9,450 nucleotides of DNA. It comes from Candidatus Faecalibacterium faecipullorum (GTDB lineage: Bacteria > Bacillota > Clostridia > Oscillospirales > Ruminococcaceae). Position 1 is the first letter of the stretch. Every line of letters begins with the position of its first letter. The notes beneath the pieces were generated by a model. It had not been told where the DNA came from. It saw only the letters and a program-made list of their open reading frames with translations, and made no database searches. Below, piece after piece: positions 1-4,799 of the stretch. The DNA lies in NCBI GenBank assembly GCA_019118985.1, contig DWXX01000182.1, positions 1 through 9,450 on the forward strand. The letters are read 5' to 3'. The position numbers were made by a program, and so were the translations under genes.

Positions 1-12
1 GGGGCGCGGCGT

Positions 13-96
13 ATGGTTACATATTCCGATCTGATACAGACCGGCATTTTGATCGTTGCCATTATTAGCCTCTTCATGCAGGCCAATAAGAAATAA
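13..96 (+). CDS. Putative holin-like small membrane toxin, 27 aa
   Basis: This 27-codon reading frame opens with ATG and ends in TAA. The peptide starts MVTYSDLIQTG, continues with a single hydrophobic helix (about residues 8-22, ILIVAIISLF) and ends in a lysine-rich tail (NKK). That order (MVTY start, short polar N-terminus, one membrane segment, basic end) is typical of the family named putative holin-like toxin (Hol_Tox) in Firmicutes, whose members are 25-35 residues long. Such peptides are thought to act in the inner membrane, as type I toxins do, but the function of this copy is inferred. Only 12 bases lie upstream in the window, so its promoter is not visible; the GGGG at positions 1-4 is at best a weak ribosome site. 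Directly after the stop is a hairpin, and a strong promoter faces the gene from the right, which supports a toxin with an antisense RNA. A chance ORF is possible at this length. Confidence 0.68.
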   Translation: MVTYSDLIQTGILIVAIISLFMQANKK

Positions 97-193
97 AAAG
101 AAGTAACCGCCTTGCTCTTCCCCAAGACAGCGGTTACTTCTTGTGACTAAAGCGGGGAACCACCGTTCGGTGTTCGGTCGGCGGCGCCCTTCT
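90..193 (-). ncRNA. Predicted cis-antisense RNA (type I antitoxin candidate)
   Basis: A transcript starting about 7 nt after the −10 box (near 193) and ending in the T tract after the hairpin (near 90) would be about 100 nt long. It has no obvious reading frame. Its 3' part is complementary to the toxin stop codon, the last few codons and the toxin 3' hairpin, so the two RNAs overlap tail to tail, as in the TxpA/RatA and BsrG/SR4 pairs of Bacillus subtilis. The 5' part (about 145-190) is GC-rich and can form small stems such as CACC-GAAC-GGTG. That the RNA exists and silences the toxin is inferred from the promoter and terminator only. Confidence 0.6.
98..142. terminator. Perfect 13-bp hairpin shared by toxin mRNA and antisense RNA
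   Basis: The arms at 98-110 and 130-142 (AAGAAGTAACCGC and its exact complement) form a perfect stem, with a further 4-bp inner pairing of 111-114 with 123-126. Read on the − strand, the stem runs into TTTTTATTT (99 down to 91), a good intrinsic terminator for the antisense RNA. Read on the + strand, the tail is only TTCTTGTG, so it would be a weaker terminator or a 3'-end stabiliser for the toxin mRNA. A hairpin just behind the stop codon is usual at loci of this toxin type. Confidence 0.75.
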
Positions 194-199
194 ATGTTT

Positions 200-228
200 A
201 TTATAATGCAGGCCGGCTGTGTTGTCAA
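200..228 (-). promoter_or_regulatory. Consensus sigma-A promoter of the antisense RNA
   Basis: The − strand reads TTGACA (228-223), exactly 17 bases, then TATAAT (205-200). Both hexamers and the spacer match the vegetative consensus perfectly, which is rare by chance in DNA this GC-rich. It points left, toward the toxin gene, and no protein gene lies between it and the hairpin at 98-142. Its strength fits a constitutively abundant antitoxin RNA. Confidence 0.8.
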
Positions 229-250
229 CAGCTGTTGCCGGATGGTAAAT

Positions 251-285
251 GCCCCCGCTTTTCCTGTGATGGGAAAGGCGGGGGC
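251..285 (-). terminator. Terminator-like hairpin after the DJ-1 gene
   Basis: GCCCCCGC at 251-258 pairs with GCGGGGGC at 278-285, and after one mismatch GAAA/TTTC-type pairing extends the stem. It lies 21 bases beyond the stop of the DJ-1-like gene in the direction of that gene. The T tract that follows on the − strand is short (ATTTACC), so termination may be only partly intrinsic. Confidence 0.65.
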
Positions 286-306
286 TTGTGGTTTGGTTGC
301 GGAAAA

Positions 307-882
307 TTACCGGTGGCTCTTGTACAGCAGGCTGTGCTTGTAGGCGATGGCTTTCTGGATGCGGGCGGCCTCTTCGGGGCCGGCGAGCTGGCGGACCAGC
401 TCGAGGGCGAAGGGGATGGCGCCGCCCAGGCCGTAGCTGGTGGTGATGTTGTCGTCGACGACGACCTCCTGGTCCAGCACCTGGGCGCCGGCCAGCTTGT
501 CCTGGAAGGCGGCATGGGCGGTGGCCTTGCGGCCCTCCAGCAGGCCGAGGTCGGCCAGGATGCTGGGCGCGGCGCAGATGGCGGCCACCTTGCGGCCGTC
601 GGCGGCCAGCGCCTTGACCGCGCCGGTGACGGCGGCGTTGGCGGCCAGGTTGGGGGTGCCGGGGATGCCGCCGGGCAGCACCACCAGGTCGACGGCGCTG
701 TAGTCGACGTCCTCAGCCAGGGCGTCGGCAATGATGGTGGTCTTGTGGCTGCCGGTGACCTGCAGGCTGCCCGAGGCGGAGGCGACGGTCACCTCGACCT
801 TGGCCCGCCGCAGCAGGTCGACCACCACAAGGGCCTCGCATTCCTCGGTGCCCTCGGCGAAAAATACAACTGCTCTGCTCAT
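307..882 (-). CDS. DJ-1/PfpI (ThiJ, YajL-type) family protein
   Basis: The 191-residue protein has the full length of a single-domain DJ-1 family member. The nucleophile elbow is AAICAAP with Cys103, aligning with Cys106 of human DJ-1. The conserved acid of AEGTEECE (Glu16) matches DJ-1 Glu18, His123 lies in TAHAAFQDKL where DJ-1 has His126, and the C-terminal TSYGLGGAIPFALELV segment matches TSRGPGTSFEFAL of DJ-1. The family includes protective enzymes reported as glyoxalase III, deglycase or peroxide-sensing chaperone; which activity applies here cannot be told from sequence. It is expected in the cytosol. The start at 882 was chosen because AGGAGGT lies 6 bases before this ATG; an ATG seven codons upstream has no such site and would precede the ribosome site. 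It is the second gene of an operon, 17 bases behind the TrpR-like gene. Confidence 0.93.
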   Translation of the reverse strand: MSRAVVFFAEGTEECEALVVVDLLRRAKVEVTVASASGSLQVTGSHKTTIIADALAEDVDYSAVDLVVLPGGIPGTPNLAANAAVTGAVKALAADGRKVAAICAAPSILADLGLLEGRKATAHAAFQDKLAGAQVLDQEVVVDDNITTSYGLGGAIPFALELVRQLAGPEEAARIQKAIAYKHSLLYKSHR

Positions 883-899
883 TGTGTTACCTCCTGTGG

Positions 900-1214
900 T
901 CATGTGGGTTGGTTGGTGGGGGCGGCCTGCTCTGCCTGCTCCTCTTCGATGAGGCGCAGCAGGACGCTGCCGTCGGCGCTCAGCACCCGGTTGACCCGGC
1001 TGATGATGGCGCTGGAAGCGGTGGTCCGCTCCTTGATGTCGGTATAGACGCGGCCCTCGGCCAGCATCTCGGCGATGTCGTACCGCTGCTCCATGGCGCT
1101 GAGCTCAGAGTAGCTGCACACATCCTGGAAAAAGCGGTAGCACTGCTCCGGCGTTTCCAGCTTGAGGATGGCCTTGTACAGGCCGGATTTACCGGTGGGA
1201 TGATTTTTTGCCAT
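900..1214 (-). CDS. YerC/YecD family TrpR-like HTH protein
   Basis: This small protein of 104 residues has the pattern of the TrpR-related YerC/YecD family. LYKAILKLETPEQCYRFFQD (12-31) forms the first helices, followed by CSYSELSAMEQRYDIAEMLAEG. The helix-turn-helix is YTDIKERTTASSAIISRVNRVL (57-78); the ASSAIISRVNR segment is the recognition-helix signature seen as ASTATISRVNR in relatives. These proteins share the fold of the tryptophan repressor, but most have no known ligand, and whether this one binds tryptophan is unknown. The ATG at 1214 is preferred because TGAGGA sits 8 bases upstream; a GTG five codons earlier is part of that ribosome site. The Gln/Ala/Pro-rich tail (91-104) is poorly conserved. 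It is first in an operon with the DJ-1-like gene and may regulate it, which is an inference. Confidence 0.9.
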   Translation of the reverse strand: MAKNHPTGKSGLYKAILKLETPEQCYRFFQDVCSYSELSAMEQRYDIAEMLAEGRVYTDIKERTTASSAIISRVNRVLSADGSVLLRLIEEEQAEQAAPTNQPT

Positions 1215-1260
1215 GATCGATGTCCTCACTGTCGCGGGTCTGCTTTATTGCTTTAGTGTA

Positions 1261-1289
1261 AGTGTAAACCAAAACGGGGCAAAAAGCAA
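1261..1289 (-). promoter_or_regulatory. Candidate promoter of the TrpR-like/DJ-1 operon
   Basis: TTGCTT (1289-1284), a 17-base spacer and TACACT (1266-1261) lie about 50 bases before the start codon on the − strand, in a locally AT-richer gap. The −10 hexamer is followed by a second TACACT copy (1260-1255), so the pair reads TTTACACTTACACT. The match is moderate at both boxes. Confidence 0.45.
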
Positions 1290-1316
1290 CCGTTATTTCA
1301 CCGGATGGGCGTTTGT

Positions 1317-1808
1317 TCACAGAAATTTTTCCACCGGGGTCAGGTCCATCAGGATACCGCCGGCGTCGGTCTGCACCGGCGCGCCGGGGCGGTAGCCCCG
1401 CTCCTTGAAAAAGGCCAGCACCGGTAGGGCTTTGGTGTGTACCTCGGCGCAGACCCGGCCCTTGCCGTCGCTGCGGGCCAGCCGCTCGCAGGAGGCCAGG
1501 ATGTCCCGCCCGAGGGCGCGGCCCCGGTACGCTGGCAGCAGGTAGAGGTGCATCAGGCGGAGGGCGGTGTTCTCCATCTTCCAGGCGAAGTAGCCGATAG
1601 GCTTGCCCCCCAGCTGCACGATGAAGTAGTTGGCCCCGCCGTCCATGTCCGCCTCGATGGCGTCGGCGCTCTGCAGCCGGTCGATGAGGGCGGCGAGGGT
1701 CTTGGGCGGGTAGAACTTCTTGTAGCACTCGCCCCACACCTCGGCGGCGAGGTCGGCGGTCATGTGGATGTATCTGGCCTTGGCGACCAGCTTGTAATCA
1801 GGCTTCAT
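1317..1808 (-). CDS. GNAT family N-acetyltransferase
   Basis: The 163-residue protein is the normal size for a single GNAT domain. The acetyl-CoA binding motif A is clear: LYLLPAYRGRALGRDIL (89-104), with the R-G-R-A-L-G pyrophosphate loop. Before it comes the beta strand YFIVQLGGKPIGYFAWKM (61-78), and after it the strand RVCAEVHTKALPVLAFFKERGYR (118-140), with the motif B pattern of N-terminal-helix residues and FF-x-x-R-G-Y. The acceptor substrate (amino acid, peptide, polyamine or drug) cannot be named. The start at 1808 has AAAGGAAG 5-6 bases upstream; the frame is open further, but those codons lie before the ribosome site. It is the last gene of a three-gene operon, 34 bases behind the pentapeptide-repeat gene. 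No strong terminator follows it, only a weak AACGG/CCGTT stem near 1273-1295. Confidence 0.9.
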   Translation of the reverse strand: MKPDYKLVAKARYIHMTADLAAEVWGECYKKFYPPKTLAALIDRLQSADAIEADMDGGANYFIVQLGGKPIGYFAWKMENTALRLMHLYLLPAYRGRALGRDILASCERLARSDGKGRVCAEVHTKALPVLAFFKERGYRPGAPVQTDAGGILMDLTPVEKFL

Positions 1809-1842
1809 GCGGCTTCCTTTCAGGTGTCCAGGCTCATGGGTG

Positions 1843-2502
1843 TCAGCGGATGTCAAGGCCGAGCAGGCGGGCCAGGTCGGCGGCCTGGATGGGGTCGACC
1901 ACCGCCCCCTGCAGCTCCTGCATGGGCGGGCCGGCGGTCAGGCCCTCCAGCCGGCAGCTGCGCAGGTCCAGCCCTTTCAGCCGGGCGCCGGTGACGCAGG
2001 CCCCCGACAGGTCGGCCTCCTCGAGGGCGAGGCGCTTCCACCGCAGCCCCGCGAGGTTGGCCCCGGCCAGGCTGCTGCCGGCGATGCGGGCGTTTTCCAG
2101 CGACGCGCCGTCCAGGCGCAGCCCGTCCAGACGGCAGCCGCCGCAGTCCCAGTCCCGCAGGCGGGCCCCGGCGAGGTTGCAGCTCAGGGCCTTGACCCCC
2201 TCCCACCGGCAGCGCAGCAGGCTGCCGTCGTACCACTGCGCCCCCGACAGGTCGCAGCGGCGGAGCACGCAGTCGGTCAGGTCGGCCCGGCGCAGCCCCG
2301 CCCCGGTCAGGCGGCAGTCCTCCAGCACGCACCCGGCGAGGGTCAGGCCGTCCAGCTCTTCGCCGGTCAGGTCGGCCCCGCGCAGATGCAGGCCCCGCCC
2401 GGCTTCCTCCGCGCCTGCCAGGGCATAGAGGCGGGCGGCGGCCTCGGGGCCTTCCAGCAGGGTCAGGCCGGCGCCGTCAGGCAGTCTGGGTCGTTCCGGC
2501 AT
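1843..2502 (-). CDS. Pentapeptide-repeat protein
   Basis: The 219-residue protein is built of A(D/N)LxG-type five-residue repeats: RGADLTG, LAGCVLEDCRLTGAGLRRADL, DCVLRRCDLSGAQW and, later, LDGASLENARIAGSSLAGANLAG and EADLSGACVTGARLKGLDLRSCRLEG. They fill about residues 38-188 and should fold as a right-handed quadrilateral beta-helix. A non-repeat N-terminus (1-37) and a C-terminal helix (AVVDPIQAADLARLLGLDI, 200-218) cap it, an ending common in Firmicute members. Some relatives (Qnr, MfpA) mimic DNA and protect gyrase; this one lacks features that would assign it to that group. Its ATG is 6 bases after the nitroreductase stop with no good ribosome site, so translation is probably coupled to the gene before it. 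Confidence 0.88.
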   Translation of the reverse strand: MPERPRLPDGAGLTLLEGPEAAARLYALAGAEEAGRGLHLRGADLTGEELDGLTLAGCVLEDCRLTGAGLRRADLTDCVLRRCDLSGAQWYDGSLLRCRWEGVKALSCNLAGARLRDWDCGGCRLDGLRLDGASLENARIAGSSLAGANLAGLRWKRLALEEADLSGACVTGARLKGLDLRSCRLEGLTAGPPMQELQGAVVDPIQAADLARLLGLDIR

Positions 2503-2508
2503 GGCGGC

Positions 2509-3033
2509 TCAGACCCGGACGATGTAGTCGGCCTTGCGGGGGGCGGCGGGCTTGGGGTCGGCGGCGGGGTAGCCCAGGATGCAGAAGCCCACCCCCTGCC
2601 AGGCGCCCTCGATCCCCCATTTGGCCAGCAGGGCCTTGCCCTCGTCGGTGTCAAACATCTCGCGGGCGCGGTTGATCCAGCAGCTGCCCAGGCCGAGGCT
2701 GGCCGCGGCGTTCATCAGGTTGCCCATCACAAGGCTGCCGTCCTGCTGGGCGGTGGGGCGGTTGGCGTCGGCCAGCACCAGCAGGTAGGTGGGCGCGCCG
2801 TACATTGGGTCGGCGCCGGTCCGCCCCATGACGGCGGCGTTCATCCGGGACAGCTCGGCCCGGGTGGCCTCGTCCTGGATGACCACGATCTTGGGGCTCT
2901 GCAGGCCCATGGCGGTGGGGGCGTAGGTGCCCGCCTCCAGCACGGCGGCCAGCTCCTCTTCGGACACCTGCCGGGGCTGGTAGGCGCGGCAGCTGCGGCG
3001 GTTCTTCAAGGTCTCAAGGGTGGGATTGGTCAT
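2509..3033 (-). CDS. Nitroreductase family protein
   Basis: This 174-residue protein has the short nitroreductase fold that binds FMN and usually works as a homodimer using NAD(P)H. Visible signatures are the FMN phosphate loop RRSCRAY (12-18), the APTAMGLQSP segment (38-47), the dimer helix with DGSLVMGNLMNAAASLGLGSCWI (98-120), and the C-terminal FCILGYPA...KPAAPRK (150-167), where GYP and the later PRK basic residues contact FMN. The natural substrate is not predictable; family members reduce nitroaromatics, quinones or flavins. AAAGGAGG lies 9 bases before the ATG. It heads the operon with the pentapeptide-repeat and GNAT genes and has a promoter of its own just upstream. Confidence 0.93.
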   Translation of the reverse strand: MTNPTLETLKNRRSCRAYQPRQVSEEELAAVLEAGTYAPTAMGLQSPKIVVIQDEATRAELSRMNAAVMGRTGADPMYGAPTYLLVLADANRPTAQQDGSLVMGNLMNAAASLGLGSCWINRAREMFDTDEGKALLAKWGIEGAWQGVGFCILGYPAADPKPAAPRKADYIVRV

Positions 3034-3072
3034 GGTAGAAACCCTCCTTTACAGTTCAAAAGCGTTGCTTCC

Positions 3073-3101
3073 AGTATACCGCACCGGCGGGCGGAAAACA
3101 A
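3073..3101 (-). promoter_or_regulatory. Promoter of the nitroreductase operon
   Basis: TTGTTT (3101-3096), 17 bases and TATACT (3078-3073) form a good sigma-A type promoter on the − strand. It lies about 40 bases before the nitroreductase start and directly behind the terminator of the upstream regulator gene, so the operon is transcriptionally separate from treR. Confidence 0.65.
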
Positions 3102-3110
3102 GCGGCCAAG

Positions 3111-3149
3111 CAAAAAGGAGCCGGGCTGCTCGGCGGCAGCGGCTCCTTT
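3111..3149 (-). terminator. Intrinsic terminator of the TreR-like gene
   Basis: On the − strand, AAAGGAGCCG (3149-3140) pairs with CGGCTCCTTT (3123-3114). An inner CTGC/GCAG pairing follows, and the stem runs into TTTTTG. It sits about 70 bases after the regulator's stop codon. Read on the + strand the same hairpin has only a short T run. Confidence 0.8.
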
Positions 3150-3220
3150 GAACCAAACGGCAATGGGATGACAAGACATCTGGCCTGACAAACCGGCGGG
3201 GCACAGCGCCCCCGCGGCGG

Positions 3221-3967
3221 TCACCTGGGCTTGCGGCTGCGGCAGGCGGTGTCCTGAAAGCGGAAGTACTCGGGGTGATAGCGGGACACCGTGTATTCAA
3301 ACAGGATGCCGTCCGAGTTGAACGCCTGGTTGGTGACCACAGCCAGGCAGTCGTAATCGTCCATTTCGAGGTAGAGGCGGTCGGCGGCGGTGGCGTGTTC
3401 CACCGTGATGGTCCGTTTGCTGGTGGTGATCTGCACCCCCAGCTCGCGCTCAAGGTAGGCGTAGATGGACTGCTCGGCCGCCTCGGGTGTGAGTGTGGGG
3501 ACCACCGACCGCAGGAAATAGCTCTCGTCCATGATCAGCGCCCGACCGTCCACCACCCGCACCCGCTGCACATGGTAGACGTCGGCCCCCACCGCAAAGC
3601 CGCTGGCCTGCGCCAGCACGGCGTCCGCCTGGGTCATCGAGAAGTGGACCACCCTGGTCTGGTAGCTGGTGCGGAAGCGGGCCGCCATCTCGTAGAAACT
3701 CTCCAGCCGGCCGAGGGTGAAGGGCACCTTCCCCGCCGGGCGGCGGTCTGCGGCGCGGTAGAGCACGCGCACCCCCTTGCCCTGGATGGCCTGCACATAC
3801 CCGGTCTCGATCAGACCGGCCAGCGCCCGGCGCACCGTATTGCGCGAGCAGCCGAAAGCTGCCGCCAGGGTGTTCTCGGAGGGGACCAGGGACTGATAGG
3901 GGTAGTCCCCCTGTTCGATCTTGGTTTTCAGGTCATTGTAAATATCACCGAATTTAGAACGGGGCAT
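3221..3967 (-). CDS. treR: GntR/UTRA regulator, probable trehalose operon repressor
   Basis: The 248-residue protein has an N-terminal GntR winged helix (about 3-70, with PSENTLAAAFGCSRNTVRRAL and the wing IQGKGVRVL) and a UTRA ligand domain (about 85-245). The C-terminal half follows Bacillus subtilis TreR closely as recalled: SIYAYLERELGVQI, the ITVEHATAADRLYLEMDDYD stretch, then FEYTVSRYHPEYFRF where TreR has FQYTESRHRLDKFRF. TreR represses trehalose uptake and cleavage genes and is released by trehalose-6-phosphate. The start at 3967 has AGAGGAAGG 5 bases before it; codons further upstream in frame lack such a site. No trehalose transporter or phosphotrehalase gene is in the window, but a TreR-type palindrome lies upstream at 4203-4216, which supports the assignment. 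Another sugar-responsive GntR/HutC role is possible. Confidence 0.82.
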   Translation of the reverse strand: MPRSKFGDIYNDLKTKIEQGDYPYQSLVPSENTLAAAFGCSRNTVRRALAGLIETGYVQAIQGKGVRVLYRAADRRPAGKVPFTLGRLESFYEMAARFRTSYQTRVVHFSMTQADAVLAQASGFAVGADVYHVQRVRVVDGRALIMDESYFLRSVVPTLTPEAAEQSIYAYLERELGVQITTSKRTITVEHATAADRLYLEMDDYDCLAVVTNQAFNSDGILFEYTVSRYHPEYFRFQDTACRSRKPR

Positions 3968-4081
3968 AAAGGCCTTCCTCTCTGCCGCCTGCCAAAGCCC
4001 CCGGCGGGGCGTCTTGCGCGCAGGGCCGGGTCTCAAAATGCGGATGAGGCGGAAAAGTCCGCGGTTTGTCTAACTGCTATA

Positions 4082-4110
4082 AGTCTACAGCAAAAAGCGG
4101 CAAAAATCAA
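4082..4110 (-). promoter_or_regulatory. Candidate promoter of treR
   Basis: TTGATT (4110-4105), 17 bases and TAGACT (4087-4082) fit a sigma-A promoter reading toward the regulator gene. It would give a leader of about 105 nt, which contains small GC hairpins such as GCGG-AAAAGT-CCGC (4050-4063 on the + strand). No TreR palindrome overlaps it, so autoregulation is not evident here. Confidence 0.5.
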
Positions 4111-4161
4111 CCCATAATTTTGTGCGCCATGCCAAAAAGTGAGAAGAAATGATTTTTTCAC

Positions 4162-4190
4162 TTGACTTGTGTGCACAGGTGTGCTATATA
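4162..4190 (+). promoter_or_regulatory. Strong + strand promoter with TreR-type operator behind it
   Basis: TTGACT (4162-4167), exactly 17 bases and TATATA (4185-4190) form a near-consensus promoter. The spacer holds the palindrome TGTGCACA (4170-4177). The start point should be near 4197. It diverges from treR, where a tre structural operon would be expected, but leads only to the terminator at 4217-4258. Confidence 0.7.
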
Positions 4191-4202
4191 TAGCTTTATA
4201 TC

Positions 4203-4216
4203 CTTGTTTATACAAG
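4203..4216. promoter_or_regulatory. TreR-type operator palindrome
   Basis: CTTGTTTATACAAG has perfect five-base arms (CTTGT/ACAAG) around TTAT and differs in one base from the symmetric CTTGTATATACAAG form known for TreR of Firmicutes. It begins about 6 bases after the predicted start point of the promoter at 4162-4190, so bound repressor should block that promoter. The TreR-like gene lies next to it. Binding is inferred from the site form and context. Confidence 0.65.
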
Positions 4217-4258
4217 AAACGCGCGCACAGCCTTTTGACGGCCGGGCGCGCGTTTTTT
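4217..4258 (+). terminator. Strong intrinsic terminator after the TreR-type operator
   Basis: AAACGCGCGC (4217-4226) pairs perfectly with GCGCGCGTTT (4246-4255), with a possible inner GCC/GGC pairing, and six T follow from 4253. It begins one base after the operator palindrome, so the transcript from the promoter at 4162-4190 should end after about 60 nt. The short transcript contains no ATG-started reading frame. Confidence 0.82.
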
Positions 4259-4299
4259 GCTTGGTGACGCAGTTACGGAAAAAGCCCTGCCCGGCGGGT

Positions 4300-4305
4300 T
4301 ATACT
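4300..4305 (+). promoter_or_regulatory. Probable −10 box of trxA
   Basis: TATACT lies 57 bases before the trxA start codon and after the terminator at 4217-4258, where a promoter is needed. No good −35 hexamer is found at 16-18 bases; TTACGG at 4273-4278 is 21 bases away. The assignment rests on the −10 box and position only. Confidence 0.35.
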
Positions 4306-4361
4306 GTGGGTGTAAAGCAAACACATCCGCCCCGCAGCGCACAACAAGGGAGGTAACGAAT

Positions 4362-4670
4362 ATGTCTGTCATCACCATCACCAAAGAGAACTTCGCCGCC
4401 GAGGTACTGAACAGCGACAAGCCGGTCCTGCTGGACTTCTGGGCAAGCTGGTGCGGCCCCTGCCGGATGCTGTCCCCCATCGTCGACCAGGTCGCGGACG
4501 AGCGCCCCGACGTCAAGGTCGGCAAGGTCAACGTCGACGAGCAGCCCGACCTGGCCGGCCAGTTCGGCGTCATGAGCATCCCGACCCTGCTGGTGTTCAA
4601 AAATGGCAAGCTGGTCAACCAGTCCGTCGGCAGCCGCCCCAAAGCCGGCGTGCTGGCGTTGCTGGACTGA
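4362..4670 (+). CDS. trxA: Thioredoxin
   Basis: The 102-residue protein is a single thioredoxin domain, a cytosolic dithiol-disulfide oxidoreductase normally reduced by thioredoxin reductase. The active site is FWASWCGPCRMLSPI with Cys31 and Cys34 in the classical WCGPC motif. The cis-proline loop VMSIPTLLVFKNGK (70-83, Pro74) and the buried Asp25 region (LLDFWA) are present. It ends at GVLALLD, a few residues earlier than the 105-108 of typical thioredoxins, so the last helix is slightly short but probably complete. GGGAGG lies 9 bases before the ATG. It is a single-gene unit with its own terminator; no reductase gene is next to it. Confidence 0.95.
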   Translation: MSVITITKENFAAEVLNSDKPVLLDFWASWCGPCRMLSPIVDQVADERPDVKVGKVNVDEQPDLAGQFGVMSIPTLLVFKNGKLVNQSVGSRPKAGVLALLD

Positions 4671-4725
4671 GACACCAAGCTACAAACCACAAGCCCCCGC
4701 CAGCAGCCCCCACCCACACACAATA

Positions 4726-4770
4726 ACGCCCCCGGCCGGGGCTAAAATCCTGGCCGGGGGCGTGTTTTTT
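4726..4770 (+). terminator. Intrinsic terminator of trxA
   Basis: ACGCCCCCGGCC (4726-4737) pairs with GGCCGGGGGCGT (4752-4763), and a run of six T follows at 4765-4770. The preceding stretch 4671-4725 is rich in C and A and poor in G. On the − strand the T tract is weak (TTATTG), so it is uncertain whether it also stops the convergent lipoprotein gene. Confidence 0.88.
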
Positions 4771-4799
4771 GTCTGGGAGAGGCGTATGCTATGTAAGGG

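Noticed and set aside
235..1047. Open frame on the + strand opposite the DJ-1 gene
   Set aside because: It is low-complexity glycine/valine-rich, spans the terminator of the DJ-1 gene and has no ribosome site.
1273..1295. AACGG/CCGTT stem after the GNAT gene as a terminator
   Set aside because: The stem is only five base pairs plus weak inner pairing, and it overlaps the candidate promoter of the next operon; it is too weak to call.
2360..2502. Pentapeptide protein as a Qnr-type quinolone resistance determinant
   Set aside because: The repeats are generic and no Qnr-specific loops or sequence segments can be recognised; the name would overstate the evidence.
1807..3171. Long open frame on the + strand (about 454 codons)
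   Set aside because: It runs antisense to the pentapeptide-repeat and nitroreductase genes, its product is a Gly/Ala/Gln/Pro-rich string without domains, and it arises from GC-rich codon bias. The − strand genes have clear families and ribosome sites.
3968..4036. Upstream extension of the TreR-like gene by 23 codons
   Set aside because: The added residues are basic and non-conserved, and the ribosome site directly before 3967 together with the TreR family start favours the shorter form.
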